Shown: in pieces, positions 17,795 through 27,654 of the stretch
How positions within the stretch are numbered: the stretch's first letter is position 1
Layout of the letters: every line of letters starts with the position of its first letter
Assembly (NCBI GenBank): GCA_022764045.1
Contig: JALERU010000061.1
Span: forward strand, 1-64,000
Length of the DNA stretch: 64,000 nt
Direction: 5' to 3'
From: Clostridiales bacterium
GTDB lineage: Bacteria; Bacillota; Clostridia; Oscillospirales; Oscillospiraceae
Notes under the pieces: generated by a model
Seen by the model: the letters and a program-made list of their open reading frames with translations, nothing else
What the model was told of the DNA's origin: nothing
Databases searched by the model: none
Program-made: the position numbers and the translations under genes

Positions 17795-18050
17795 CTTACG
17801 TCGGTGCGTCTATGACCCACGCTGAGGAATCCTCAACGCTCGCCCTCATCCGACCCGGCCTATGGCCGGCCCACCTTCCCCCCCAGGGGAAGGCGATTGG
17901 CAAGCCCTGTATGGCTTATGTAGAAAACTACCGTAGCAAAACCCCCAACGTAGCCTAATAGCGTAGGCTTCCCCTTGGGGGGAAGCTGTCAGCGGAGCTG
18001 ACTGATGAGGGGGCGATCTGGAGTATCGGCGGGTAGAAGAATCCCGTTGC
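17795..18050 (+). repeat. Dispersed palindromic repeat, copy 3
   Basis: Opposite orientation to copies 1 and 2. It begins CGGTGCGTCTATGACC and runs through GCCCTCATCCGACCCGGCC, the CACCTTCCCCCCAGGGGAAGG stem, CATAGCC-type middle and AGCTGACTGATGAGGGGGCGAT. It joins directly to copy 4. Confidence 0.85.
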
Positions 18051-18305
18051 CATCTTGGGCCGGTGGGTCTATTACCTACGCCGAGGAATCCTCGACGCAC
18101 GCCCTCATCCGACCCGGCCTGCGGCCGGCCCACCTTCCCCCCAGGGGAAGGCGATTGGCAAAGCCTGTGTGGCTTACTGTAGAAAACTACCATAGCAAAA
18201 ACCACAACGTAGCATAGCACGTAGGCTTCCCCTCGGGGGGGGAAGCTGTCAGCGCAGCTGACTGATGAGGGGGCGATCCAGAATACCGCCGGAGCAGAAC
18301 ACACT
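18051..18305 (+). repeat. Dispersed palindromic repeat, copy 4
   Basis: A tandem partner of copy 3 in the same orientation, ending GGGGGCGATCCAGAATACCG. It reaches to within a few bases of the stop of the minus-strand M56 gene, so it occupies that gene's 3' flank. Confidence 0.85.
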
Positions 18306-18308
18306 CCG

Positions 18309-20441
18309 TTACACGCCGTCGTTCTCCCCTGCCAGCCGGACCACGTAGTCTGTGCTCTGGGGGTCGCCGGGGACGGTGGTGTGGGCGATGTAAAGGAATC
18401 GGTCAAGCTCGCAGTAATAGTAGTTGGTTTCGTTCCCCTGGCTGTCCAGAACCTGATAGAGGGAGCAATCGAGATAGTCATCCAGGGAAAGCTCCTTTAG
18501 GCCGGGAATTTCCTTTAGCGTGGACAAGGGCTTGCTGATGCAGACGGGGGTAGCATAGTCGTCTGAAACAGGCCAAGCAGAGGAGAGAACGTTGACCAGG
18601 GTGGCGGCAAAGCGATCCGACTGAACAACAAAGGAAGTGGAGGGGAGATAGGCCTCCGACGGCCCCAGGTCGTCTGCCCAGTAGAGGACTTCGGCAATTT
18701 GATACGTACCGCCTCCCTGAAAGGCGGTGAGAGGGCTGCCGTTCTCAAGCCAGAGATCCAGTGTCTTTTTCCAATAGGGCTGGAACTGCGTAAAGGAATC
18801 AAACACTGCCTTGGAGCCGGAGACAGAGGAGATACCCTGATCGTTATTGCTCTCCTGGGCAGGCAGATCCCAGCAAAATTCACCGGCGTTATCGACCAGG
18901 TTGCAGAAAATGAGCCCGCAGAACGCAAGATAGTATTCCACATACGGGTACGTATCTGGGGAAACAGCCTGCTCAAATTGCAGGGTAATGGAATAGGGCT
19001 CGGTCTCCGTCTGCAAAGAAATGGTATAGGGCCCCACCGCCTGGGAGACATGAAGGGCCTCCAAAAGAGCCTGGCAGGCGGGGGCGTCCCCAATGTAGGG
19101 CGTTTTGCAGGCATAGACCTCTTCCCCCCAGCCGGTGTTGAGGTAGGTATCCAGCGCAAGCACAAAGTCCCGCCACCGCTGGTCTTGGCAGAAGCTGGCG
19201 TCTAAAACCTGGAGTTTCCGGGTGGCGGAATAGCCGTCGTGGTTCACCCGGACCAGTTGGGCATAGTCCCCCGCCGTGGCGTCCAGATAAAACTGGGTGC
19301 CTCCGTTGGGATCAGAGAGGCAGAGGGAACCGTCTGCGGGGGTGTAGCTCTCCAGAGGGGTGTAGTCCTCCCGGTCATAGTCCCGGACCAGGGCCACCAG
19401 ATCCCGTTGCAGCTCCTCCGGCAGGGGAAGGGAGATGTGGCGCTGCTGCACAGCGCTCTCGGTGATGGATACCCCCTCCAACTGTGCCCCTTGCTTGCCG
19501 GGGTTGGCCAGCATGAGGACGGCGGCCACCACACAGACCACCAGGGCGGTGACCGCCACCCAGAGCCGGGGGTGCCGGTAGTCCAGCACGTGGCGGATGC
19601 GTCCCTTGGGGTCCTCCTCCCCAAAGGCCAGGGGGACGGCCTGGGGCAGGGAGGTCTTGTGGCCCAGACGGAGGAGGGTGGTGGCGTACTGGACGGTGTG
19701 GTCGGGGTCGAAGGACCGGATCACCGCCTGGTCGCAGGCGGTTTCAATGTCCCGGCAGAGGAGCCGGTAGGACAGCCACAGCAGGGGATTGCACCAGTGC
19801 AGGCACAGGGCCACCCAGGCCAGGGGCTTAGCCCAGTGATCCCGCCGGCGGATGTGGGCCTGCTCGTGGAGGAGAACGTATTGCCGGTCACCGGCGGCCA
19901 TGCCGGCGGGGAGATAGATCCGGGGACGGAAAAAACCGCAGACAAAGGGGCCGCCAATTTGGTCGCTCTCATAGATGTTATCCCGGAGGAGGACTGCCTC
20001 CGCCAGCTTCCGCCGGAGACGGAGGTAGGAGACCCCGCCCCAAAGGAGCATCCCCCCGGCCCCCAGCAGCCAAAGAGAAGTGACCAGGTCCGACCAGGAG
20101 AGGGCGGGGGATTCCTCTTGGGGTGCGGAAGGGAGCGCCGGCTCTGTGGCGGGCAGCACCGGCGACGGGGCCTCTTCCTGGATGGGAGACGGGACCACGG
20201 GGGCCTCCTCCCGGGCCGGGGCGGTTGCAAGGTAGGTTCCCTGGGCGATGGGGGCGGGGATGAGGCTCACCGGCAGGGAAAAGCTCACCGGGCAGACCAT
20301 CCGCAGGAAGACCACCGCCCACAGGCAGCAGAGAATCCACCGGGGGGCCTTTTTCAGCAGCAGCCGCAAAACCATCACGCACAGGGCGGCCACCGAGGCG
20401 GTGGCGGTCATGGTGAGCAGCGTTTGGAGGATGGGGTTCAT
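18309..20441 (-). CDS. M56-family (BlaR1-like) membrane metallopeptidase sensor, fourth of four
   Basis: 710 aa. Two N-terminal helices (~8-60), a Pro/Glu-rich linker, a third helix (~118-140), then the zinc protease site HEQAH (192-196) with the downstream DIETACDQAV ligand. A fourth helix (~290-310) leads to a ~400-residue extracytoplasmic domain. In BlaR1 the sensor domain is a penicillin-binding fold; here no SxxK or KTG motif is visible, so the ligand is something else. The outer domain shares the VGPYTISLQTETEPYSITLQFEQ block with its paralogues. ATG overlaps the preceding gene's stop by 4 bp, behind GAAGGAG. On signal, it should cleave the BlaI-type repressor or itself; that is family inference. 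Confidence 0.88.
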   Translation of the reverse strand: MNPILQTLLTMTATASVAALCVMVLRLLLKKAPRWILCCLWAVVFLRMVCPVSFSLPVSLIPAPIAQGTYLATAPAREEAPVVPSPIQEEAPSPVLPATEPALPSAPQEESPALSWSDLVTSLWLLGAGGMLLWGGVSYLRLRRKLAEAVLLRDNIYESDQIGGPFVCGFFRPRIYLPAGMAAGDRQYVLLHEQAHIRRRDHWAKPLAWVALCLHWCNPLLWLSYRLLCRDIETACDQAVIRSFDPDHTVQYATTLLRLGHKTSLPQAVPLAFGEEDPKGRIRHVLDYRHPRLWVAVTALVVCVVAAVLMLANPGKQGAQLEGVSITESAVQQRHISLPLPEELQRDLVALVRDYDREDYTPLESYTPADGSLCLSDPNGGTQFYLDATAGDYAQLVRVNHDGYSATRKLQVLDASFCQDQRWRDFVLALDTYLNTGWGEEVYACKTPYIGDAPACQALLEALHVSQAVGPYTISLQTETEPYSITLQFEQAVSPDTYPYVEYYLAFCGLIFCNLVDNAGEFCWDLPAQESNNDQGISSVSGSKAVFDSFTQFQPYWKKTLDLWLENGSPLTAFQGGGTYQIAEVLYWADDLGPSEAYLPSTSFVVQSDRFAATLVNVLSSAWPVSDDYATPVCISKPLSTLKEIPGLKELSLDDYLDCSLYQVLDSQGNETNYYYCELDRFLYIAHTTVPGDPQSTDYVVRLAGENDGV

Positions 20442-22831
20442 GGCTGTTCTCCTTCCAATTCATAGATGGTGGGATGACTGTTGTCGTCTTCCGAAAAACG
20501 TAGGTAGACATCCTCTGTGGTGGAAATGAGCTGTTCTTCCAAACGGAAGAAATATTCCAGATACCATTGGTCGGTGCCCCAAATGTGGTACCAGTAGGCC
20601 AGATAGAGCCCGTCGTCCGCTTGATAGATCCGGTAGCCGGTATCGCTGTCAGACCAGAGACTGTGGTCCTCATATTCCTCGCCCGTGGCTGGTTCAGAGA
20701 GATGATAGAGATACCAGGCATTCAGGACGGTGTGTCCAGCCAGCAAATCCTCGGGATGGTGGGCCGGGTCGGCCACGGTGTAGTCTGTCAACGGAGCGTA
20801 GGCTTGCAGGAAGCTGTTTCGGATCTGATCCGGCATACCGGCCCGAGTGGAGGTGTAAAGGGGGGATAGGAAGGGGGAAAGAATAAACTCTCCCGGCTCC
20901 TGGGGGGTACCAAAGTAGGGGCAGTACCCCAAGACAAGCCCCTCAGAAGTGCTGTTGGAATACAAGGTCTCCCCAATGGTATACGCCGGGTGGAAGACAT
21001 AGTACACAATGCCGGAAACTGTGGTGTAGTTGGGCAAGGACATCACATTTTCCCACCACCACAGGTGCCGCTGGGGATAGAGGTACTGGAAGGCCTCCAG
21101 GGGCCACAGCCGCAGCCCGTCGCCGCTGGCGGGCAGGCCGCTTCGGTCCACCCGGAACCCCACCCCGTTGTCGGGGTGGTACCAGGCGAAGTCGTCCACC
21201 TCCGGGGTCACCGACAGGAAGAGCAGGCCCAGGGACCGCAGGGCCCGGTCTGCCCACTGCCGCTGCGCCGCGCTGGTGACAGAGGTTTCCGGGGCCAGTA
21301 CCAGGGTCTTGTGCTGGCCGGGGCGGGCTTGGAACTGGAGGGTGTAGTCCCCCACGGCCTTCCGGACCCCCAAGGCGTCCAGCAGAACCCGGGCGGCGTC
21401 CAGGTCGTCGGCACTGGCGGGGGCCAGGTCATAAAGTTCCTGGGCGGAGGGGTGGGGGAGCAGGGCGTCGGTCTGCTCCCACCAGTCCACCCAGCGGTGG
21501 TAAACGGTGTTGGAGGTGTATTTGGCGTAGTGGCTGTAATCCCCATCCAACTGGGCCATGCGGCAGGTGTCCCCCTGGGCCCCATGGCGCACCTGGACCA
21601 GCCAGGGTTGAGAGACCTGGGTGGTCAGCAGCCGGTATTCCACAGGGGAATCGGGCCGGGAGAGCAGGATGGTCCCCTCGGGCAGGCCGGGGTCCTCACA
21701 GGGGGTATAGCGGCTGTGATGGGTGTCGTCCAGCACCGAGACCAACTCCTGAAGCAGGGAATCGGGCAGGGGGATGGCTTCCCTCTGGCTGACCATGGCC
21801 CCTTGGGAGATGAAGTGCCCGCCCAGCCGGTAAGTGCCCTCTTCCGGGTCCGCTGCCAGACAAATGGTCACCAGCAGGCAGGCCGCCAGGGCAATGGAGA
21901 GCACCCAGGCCACCGGGCGCTTGTATTGGAGCAAAACCTCGATCCGCTCCTTGGCGTCCTCCTCTCCAAAGGCCAGGGGCACGGCGCTGGGGACCCCCGG
22001 TTCCCGGCTCAGGTGGAGGAGGGCGGCGGCATAATCCGCGGCGTCCCCCTCCTCCCCCTGGTCAAACTGCCGCAGCACCGCCTGGTCGCAGGCGGTCTCG
22101 ATGTCCAGGCAGAGCAGCCGGTAGGCCACCCACAGCACGGGGTTGAACCAGTGGAAGCAGAGGATGCAATAGGCCAGGGGCTTGGTCAGGTTGTCGCCCC
22201 GGCGGATGTGGGCCTCCTCGTGGAGGAGGACATAGCGGCGGTCCTGTCCCGCCAGCCCCAGGGGAAGGTAGATTTTTGGGTGAAGAATCCCCAGCACAAA
22301 GGGGGAGGGGATGAGGTCGGTTTCATAGAGGTTGCCCTCCACCTTCACCGCCTCGGCGGTGCGCCGGTGGAAGCGGCGGTAGCAGACCCCCGCCCAGGTC
22401 AGGGCCACCAGGGTCCCCGCCGCCCAGCCGCCAAAGACCACCTTGGGCCAAAGGGGCGGAGCAAGGGGAAGGGGATCGTAGGTGGGGGCGGCGGCCTGGG
22501 CTCCCGGCGCGGGAGCTTCCTGCCCGGCTGGGGAGGGGGATTGGTCCGGGGCCTCCGTGGGGGGAGCGCCCTGGGACGCTGGGTCGGCAGCGGGCGGGGA
22601 AGAGGAGAGGACAAACTGGGCCGCCGAGCCGTCGGCAATCCCCCGGGGCACCAGGCTCACAGGAAGCTGGAAGCTGGCGGGGCAGACCATGCGAAAGAAG
22701 ACCGCCAGCCACAGCAGGCAGACCAGGGCCCGGGGAAGCTTGGGCAGGAAGAACCGCACCGCCATGACCACCAGGGCCACCAGCCCGGCGGACAGGCTCA
22801 TGGTGAGCAGGGTGTAGAGAAATTGTTCCAT
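20438..22831 (-). CDS. M56-family (BlaR1-like) membrane metallopeptidase sensor, third of four
   Basis: 797 aa, the longest of the set. The N-terminal helices, a long Ala/Pro-rich linker (~75-125), HEEAH (204-208), the DIETACDQAVLRQF third-ligand helix and a fourth helix near 310 are all present. The extracytoplasmic region is the most diverged of the four but keeps VGDYTLQFQARPGQHKTLVL. No beta-lactam-acylation motif was found. It has its own GAAAGGAG site. It lies 24 bp below the previous paralogue and overlaps the next, so all four should be on one message. Confidence 0.88.
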   Translation of the reverse strand: MEQFLYTLLTMSLSAGLVALVVMAVRFFLPKLPRALVCLLWLAVFFRMVCPASFQLPVSLVPRGIADGSAAQFVLSSSPPAADPASQGAPPTEAPDQSPSPAGQEAPAPGAQAAAPTYDPLPLAPPLWPKVVFGGWAAGTLVALTWAGVCYRRFHRRTAEAVKVEGNLYETDLIPSPFVLGILHPKIYLPLGLAGQDRRYVLLHEEAHIRRGDNLTKPLAYCILCFHWFNPVLWVAYRLLCLDIETACDQAVLRQFDQGEEGDAADYAAALLHLSREPGVPSAVPLAFGEEDAKERIEVLLQYKRPVAWVLSIALAACLLVTICLAADPEEGTYRLGGHFISQGAMVSQREAIPLPDSLLQELVSVLDDTHHSRYTPCEDPGLPEGTILLSRPDSPVEYRLLTTQVSQPWLVQVRHGAQGDTCRMAQLDGDYSHYAKYTSNTVYHRWVDWWEQTDALLPHPSAQELYDLAPASADDLDAARVLLDALGVRKAVGDYTLQFQARPGQHKTLVLAPETSVTSAAQRQWADRALRSLGLLFLSVTPEVDDFAWYHPDNGVGFRVDRSGLPASGDGLRLWPLEAFQYLYPQRHLWWWENVMSLPNYTTVSGIVYYVFHPAYTIGETLYSNSTSEGLVLGYCPYFGTPQEPGEFILSPFLSPLYTSTRAGMPDQIRNSFLQAYAPLTDYTVADPAHHPEDLLAGHTVLNAWYLYHLSEPATGEEYEDHSLWSDSDTGYRIYQADDGLYLAYWYHIWGTDQWYLEYFFRLEEQLISTTEDVYLRFSEDDNSHPTIYELEGEQP

Positions 22832-22855
22832 GGAGGTCTCCTTTCTGAAAGGGGG

Positions 22856-25099
22856 TCAGGATGGGGCGAGGGTCAGCTCAGCCACATAGAGGGGGAGATC
22901 CGCCTGGCCTCCGTCGGGGTAGTAGGCCAGGAAAAGGGAGTCATCCTGAAAATAGTAACAGTATCCGGTAAAGTGGTCCTCTTGGTCCCAAACCTGGTAA
23001 GTCTCCGTGGCTCCCTCTGGGGCGACGGGGAAGGAGATGTCAGAGAGACCGCCGGGGGAGAAGTCGGGGCGGTGCAGCTCCACCTGGGTTTTTTCCAGGG
23101 AATCCGTGTTATTTATGGTGGTGTCGGGATAGCCAGTCTCGGAGCCATCTCCCAGCCGGATGGCAAAATAGTCACGGCGAAGGACGACCTTGAGCGTGCT
23201 GCGGTAGAGGTCCTCCATCTCCTGGGAGAATTCCGGAAAATCAGAGTCGGGAAGCACCGTAAATTCCTTCACCGCGTAGCACCGCCCGGTGGGCTTGCCG
23301 GGGAAATAGGGGGAGAGATCGTCGTGGTGGAGGGTGAAATAGGTTCGGAACGTCTCGAGCGAGTAGGAGTCTACCGGGGTCGAGTCCCTAACAGAGCTGT
23401 TGGAAAGGGTGTATGGAACGGAATCCGCCTCCACCTGGGTGTTGGGGGGATAGACATAGCGGAGCTCTTGGACGTTGTCGATCAGGGCCAGGATGGGGAG
23501 GCTGACGGACTTAAAATAGGATTCAATCCAATGCCATTCCAGCGCATTGGCGGGGGGCCGTTCCAGGTTGAGGACGATGCTGTAGGGCTCCTCCTCCGTC
23601 TGGAAAGAGAGGGTGTAGGGCCCCACGGCGTCTTCCACGCAAAAGGCATCTAAGATGGCCTCTATGTCAGCGGTCTTGCCCCTGTGGGAGACCTTCAGGG
23701 CGTAAAGATCCTCCGCCCGGCCAATGGCGAGGTAGTATTCCACCTTGGCTTTCCAGTCGGCATAGGCCTGGGAGCCGGCAAGCCCGTCCGCCAGCACCGC
23801 CCGCTGACAGGGGAAGGGAGCGGTGGGGAGGACCCGGTAGAGGACCAGCTCCCCACCTTCTTCCAGGAGATAGTAGGTGGCCGGCCCGTCGGGGCTGGAG
23901 AGGGTCACCGCCCGGTCGGGCAAATCCTCAGGGGCGGGACAGGAGACAAAGTTCCCAAAGTCGGCCTGGGCCAGCAGGTCGGTGAGATCCCGGGTCAGGT
24001 CCTGGGAGAGGGGTACGTTGGTGGGAACCTTGCACGGTTCGTTGGCAGGGACCTTGCGCTGTTCTGCCCAGGCCTTTCCGGAGAGGAGCGTTTCCACCAC
24101 CGTGGCCTGGGTGATTTCCCGCCCCTCCAACTGGGCCGGGGGCGCGGCCCGGTCGGCCAGCAGCAGGACCCCGGTCACCACGCAGGCGGCTACGGCGGTC
24201 ACAACCAGCCAAAAGGCGGGCTGTTTGTAAGAGAGCACCGAGCGGACCCGGCCCGTGGCGTCCTCCTCCCCACCGGCCAGGGGGACCACGGCGGGGAGGG
24301 ACGGGCCGTGACCCAGGTGGAGCAGGGCTTCGGCATATCGAACGGTGTCTTTGCCGTCGAAGGAGCGGATCACCGCCTGGTCGCAGGCGGTCTCAATGTC
24401 CCGGCAGAGGAGCCGGTAGGACAGCCACAAAATGGGGTTGAACCAGTGGGCACACAGGGCCAGGTAAGCCAGGGGTTTCATCAGGTGGTCGCCCCGGCGG
24501 ATGTGGGCCTGCTCATGGAGGAGAACGTAGCGGCGGTCCTCCCCTCCCAACCCCGCAGGCAGATAGATGCGAGGCCGGAAAAACCCGCAGACGAAAGGGG
24601 TGTCGATCTGGTCGGTCTCGTAGATGTTTTCCTCTATGCGGACCGCGTCCGCGATCCGCCGCCGGAGCCTGCCATAGGAAAGCACAGCCCAAAGGAGGGC
24701 GGCGGCCCCGCCCACAGCCCAGACACCAGTGAGGATGATGGGCCACACGGAGGCATTTTCGGTGGGGATCGCCGTGTGCACCACGGGGGCGGAGACTTCC
24801 CCGCTGGCAGTTGGGGTGGCCTCCGGCACGGCCTCTTCCGGGGCAGCGGAGGGGGCAGCCTGTTGGGCCGGGGGCAGGACCCGCTCCAGGGAGGCCCCGT
24901 TGGAAATGGCCTGGGGCATCAGGCTCACGGGCAGGGAAAGCCCTGTGGGGCAGACCATCCGCAGAAAGACCACCAGCCAGAGGCAGCAGGGAATCCACCG
25001 GGGGGCCCGTTTCAAAGGCAGCCGCAGGACCATCACGCATACCGCAGCCACAGAGGCCGTGGCGGTCATGGTGAGCAGGGTTTGGATCAGTTGTTCCAT
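22856..25099 (-). CDS. M56-family (BlaR1-like) membrane metallopeptidase sensor, second of four
   Basis: 747 aa. HEQAH at 195-199, ETACDQAVIRSFDGKDT, and a fourth helix near 290-310. The first ~60 and ~135-310 residues are nearly identical to the first paralogue (25135-27228), also at DNA level, while the Pro-rich linker and the C-terminal outer domain differ strongly. This indicates a fairly recent duplication or gene conversion of the catalytic half, with divergent sensing halves. The outer domain carries VGPYTLSFQTEEEPYSIVL. Ribosome site AAAGGAGG. Confidence 0.88.
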   Translation of the reverse strand: MEQLIQTLLTMTATASVAAVCVMVLRLPLKRAPRWIPCCLWLVVFLRMVCPTGLSLPVSLMPQAISNGASLERVLPPAQQAAPSAAPEEAVPEATPTASGEVSAPVVHTAIPTENASVWPIILTGVWAVGGAAALLWAVLSYGRLRRRIADAVRIEENIYETDQIDTPFVCGFFRPRIYLPAGLGGEDRRYVLLHEQAHIRRGDHLMKPLAYLALCAHWFNPILWLSYRLLCRDIETACDQAVIRSFDGKDTVRYAEALLHLGHGPSLPAVVPLAGGEEDATGRVRSVLSYKQPAFWLVVTAVAACVVTGVLLLADRAAPPAQLEGREITQATVVETLLSGKAWAEQRKVPANEPCKVPTNVPLSQDLTRDLTDLLAQADFGNFVSCPAPEDLPDRAVTLSSPDGPATYYLLEEGGELVLYRVLPTAPFPCQRAVLADGLAGSQAYADWKAKVEYYLAIGRAEDLYALKVSHRGKTADIEAILDAFCVEDAVGPYTLSFQTEEEPYSIVLNLERPPANALEWHWIESYFKSVSLPILALIDNVQELRYVYPPNTQVEADSVPYTLSNSSVRDSTPVDSYSLETFRTYFTLHHDDLSPYFPGKPTGRCYAVKEFTVLPDSDFPEFSQEMEDLYRSTLKVVLRRDYFAIRLGDGSETGYPDTTINNTDSLEKTQVELHRPDFSPGGLSDISFPVAPEGATETYQVWDQEDHFTGYCYYFQDDSLFLAYYPDGGQADLPLYVAELTLAPS

Positions 25100-25134
25100 G
25101 GGTGCCTCCTTTCTGAAGGGGCGTGGGTACAGGG

Positions 25135-27228
25135 TCAGGTCCTCAACTGGACCAGGTATTCCAGGGTTTCCCCGCCGCCGGTGAGATCAAAGTGAGCCAG
25201 GAACACATTGCCGTCCCATTCGTAGATGCGGTAGCCGGTGTCCTGGGTGTGGGCATCCTGGATCACCGTGCAGATGGCCTGGCCCGGGTGCTGGGCCGGG
25301 TCTGCGCCGTAGGCGGCCAGGAAGTCGTTGGCGGGGGTCAGGTCTTGGGAGGGGAAGTAGTAGGGGTCACCGTAAGACCCCTCTGTGCCGCTGCCCAGGG
25401 CGGGGCTCTGAAAGCTGTAGGACCGGATGTCGTAGGAGGCCCTGGCCAGGGCGGCTTTCGGCACGTGGGGCGCGGCATAGAGCACCTGGCGTGTGGCGTA
25501 GGTGTGGGAAGGGTTACGGCTGAAATAGGCGCCCCCTGTCTGCTGCATCTGCCGGTACGCCAGACGGAAGGCCTCCGGGTCATCCGTGCCCGGCGCTGCT
25601 GCGGTGAAATAGGGGTGAAGGGTCCCGTGGGCGTCCTTGGCGGCCCAGGTAATGGTGTCGATGTTGCCGAGAAGGGAAAACAAGACGGCCTGTGTGCAGT
25701 GCAGGTAGGGGAAGAGGATTTCCTCCTGCTCGCTCAGAATGGGCGGCTGTTCCAATGCGATGGTCAGGCGGCAGGGCTGGGAACTCCGGTCCAGTTGGAG
25801 GGAATAGCCGCCGGATACCAAGGAGAAGTTGAGCTCAGCCAGCAGCGCGGAGAGTTCATCCTCGTCCTGGATCTCCCGGCCCCGGTTCGCAAAAAGCGTA
25901 TCCGGGCGAGTAGTCCACAGGTAGGTGTCGAGCTTTTCCTGCCAAGCGGCGTAGGCCGCGTGGCACGCCGGGGGCATGGGATACTTTCTCGAGGTAAACC
26001 GATCTCCGCCGACATAGTGATCCACAAGGAGATCGAGGGTATCCTGGGTGTACAGGAAGGTGTAGCCGCAGTCTTTGCCGTGTTGGAACTCCGGGGAGAG
26101 GGTTACCGTTCCCTCTGCCCAGATGGCCTGGGTGTCGAGGTCGGAAGGTTCGGTGGCTTCCGGCAGATCATATTGGGCCACCAGCTCGATCAGCTCGTTT
26201 TGCAGGTCTGTTGGGATGGTTACAGAGATGTGATTGACCCACACTTTGCCGGAGAGGATGTCATCTCCCTTAAACCGCTGGGTGGCATCCGCCAGCAGCA
26301 GCACCCCGGCCACCACGCAGGCGACCACGGTGGCCACCACCAACCAAAAGGCGGGCTTTTTATAAGAGAGCACCGAGCGGACCCGACCTTTCGCGTCCTC
26401 CTCCCCAAAGGCCAGGGGGACCACGGCGGGGAGGGACGGGCCGTGACCCAGGTGGAGCAGGGCTTCGGCATATTGAAGGGTGTCTTTGCCGTCAAAGGAG
26501 CGGATCACCGCCTGGTCACAGGCGGTCTCAATGTCCCGGCAGAGGAGCCGGTAGGACAGCCACAAAATGGGGTTGAACCAGTGGACACACAGGGCCAGGT
26601 AGGCCAGGGGCTTCATCAGATGGTCGCCCCGGCGGATGTGGGCCTGCTCATGGAGGAGAACGTAGCGGCGGTCCTCCCCTCCCAACCCCGCAGGCAGATA
26701 GATGCGGGGTCGGAAAAACCCGCAGACGAAAGGGGTGTCGATCTGGTCGGTTTCATAGACGTTTCCGTCCACGCGGATCGCGTCCGCGATCCGCCGCCGC
26801 AGCCTGCCGTAGGAGACCACAGCCCACAGCAGCGCAGCGGCCGTTCCCGCTGCCCAGATAACCGTAAGGGCTACGGGCCAAAGGGGTGCGCTTGCGTCAG
26901 GAGTCTCCGTTCGCGTGACGGGAGTCGCCGGCATGGAGACGCCCGTTTCCTGGATGGGAACCGTTGGGATGGGCTCTTCCGGTGCGGCCTGGGGCGCGGT
27001 GGGCAGGATGTCTTCCACATAGCTCCCGTTGGAGACGCCTTGGGGTACCAGGCTCACGGGCAGGGAAAGTCCTGTGGGGCAGACCATCCGCAGAAAGACC
27101 ACCAGCCAGAGGACGCAGGGAATCCACCGGGGGGCCCGTTTCAGGGGCAGGCGCAGGACCATCACACACACCGCAACCACGGAGGCGGTGGCGGTCATGG
27201 TCAGCAAAGTCTGAATTAAGTGTTCCAT
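25135..27228 (-). CDS. M56-family (BlaR1-like) membrane metallopeptidase sensor, first of four
   Basis: 697 aa, 33 bp downstream of the BlaI-type repressor gene, the position blaR1 normally holds. HEQAH at 193-197, DIETACDQAVIRSFDGKDTLQY, and four membrane helices in the BlaR1 arrangement. The outer domain (~310-697) contains VSGGYSLQLDRSSQPCRLTI and an AWQEKLDTYLWTTRPDTLFA helix, but no SxxK acylation site. It is therefore unlikely to sense beta-lactams by the classic route. Start ATG behind AAAGGAGG. The other three paralogues follow it without terminators. Confidence 0.89.
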   Translation of the reverse strand: MEHLIQTLLTMTATASVVAVCVMVLRLPLKRAPRWIPCVLWLVVFLRMVCPTGLSLPVSLVPQGVSNGSYVEDILPTAPQAAPEEPIPTVPIQETGVSMPATPVTRTETPDASAPLWPVALTVIWAAGTAAALLWAVVSYGRLRRRIADAIRVDGNVYETDQIDTPFVCGFFRPRIYLPAGLGGEDRRYVLLHEQAHIRRGDHLMKPLAYLALCVHWFNPILWLSYRLLCRDIETACDQAVIRSFDGKDTLQYAEALLHLGHGPSLPAVVPLAFGEEDAKGRVRSVLSYKKPAFWLVVATVVACVVAGVLLLADATQRFKGDDILSGKVWVNHISVTIPTDLQNELIELVAQYDLPEATEPSDLDTQAIWAEGTVTLSPEFQHGKDCGYTFLYTQDTLDLLVDHYVGGDRFTSRKYPMPPACHAAYAAWQEKLDTYLWTTRPDTLFANRGREIQDEDELSALLAELNFSLVSGGYSLQLDRSSQPCRLTIALEQPPILSEQEEILFPYLHCTQAVLFSLLGNIDTITWAAKDAHGTLHPYFTAAAPGTDDPEAFRLAYRQMQQTGGAYFSRNPSHTYATRQVLYAAPHVPKAALARASYDIRSYSFQSPALGSGTEGSYGDPYYFPSQDLTPANDFLAAYGADPAQHPGQAICTVIQDAHTQDTGYRIYEWDGNVFLAHFDLTGGGETLEYLVQLRT

Positions 27229-27261
27229 AAGGGCCTCCTTTCAGGGGGCAGGGGGCAAGGA

Positions 27262-27630
27262 TCAGTGGCTTTGCTTATACTCCTCCAGCATTTTTTCAAT
27301 TTCGGCGGCCTCCTGATCGCTGACGCTGCCGGCCCGGAGGAAGGCGGCCAGGAAGTTGGGCAGAGAGCCGCCGAAGGACCGCTGCAGGACCTCCTGCCCG
27401 TCAGCCTGCTGGACGGTGGCTTTGTCCACCAGGGAGGTGACAATGGTGGCCTCGTTTTTCAGGCAGCCCTTGTCGCACAGGCGCTTGATGACGGTGTAGG
27501 TGGTGGTGCGCTTCCAGCCCAGGGTTTCCTCGGCCAGCTTGCACAGATGGGGGGAGGAGATGGGCTCGGCCGACCAGACCAGGTCCAGCAGACGGTGGTC
27601 GGCTAAGGAGAGGGGTTGCTTCGGTTTCAT
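27262..27630 (-). CDS. BlaI/MecI/CopY-family transcriptional repressor
   Basis: 122 aa. A winged helix-turn-helix (LSLADHRLLDLVWSAEPISSPHLCKLAEETLGWKRTTTYTVIKRLCDKG) is followed by the C-terminal dimerisation helices (FGGSLPNFLAAFLRAGSVSDQEAAEIEKMLEEY). Family members repress their operon and are cleaved when the M56 sensor fires. ATG behind GGAGGTATGTCCT. It is the first gene of a five-gene operon with the four M56 genes. The promoter immediately upstream contains two dyads with the ACA-N-TGT core expected for this family. Confidence 0.93.
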   Translation of the reverse strand: MKPKQPLSLADHRLLDLVWSAEPISSPHLCKLAEETLGWKRTTTYTVIKRLCDKGCLKNEATIVTSLVDKATVQQADGQEVLQRSFGGSLPNFLAAFLRAGSVSDQEAAEIEKMLEEYKQSH

Positions 27631-27654
27631 AGGACATACCTCCAGTCGAAGGGT

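Noticed and set aside
5707-18305. Possible CRISPR array from the clustered repeats
   Set aside because: Units are ~260 bp, mostly in pairs, scattered and in both orientations, with no short direct repeats or unique spacers.
20990-27219. Very long plus-strand ORFs (887, 503 and 698 aa) opposite the M56 genes
   Set aside because: They are antisense shadows of GC-rich coding sequence, Gly/Val/Gln/His-rich without family motifs, while the minus strand encodes clear M56 proteins with ribosome sites.
18309-27228. Classic beta-lactam-sensing BlaR1
   Set aside because: The M56 core matches, but no SxxK acylation motif or KTG box was found in the outer domains, and no beta-lactamase gene is adjacent.
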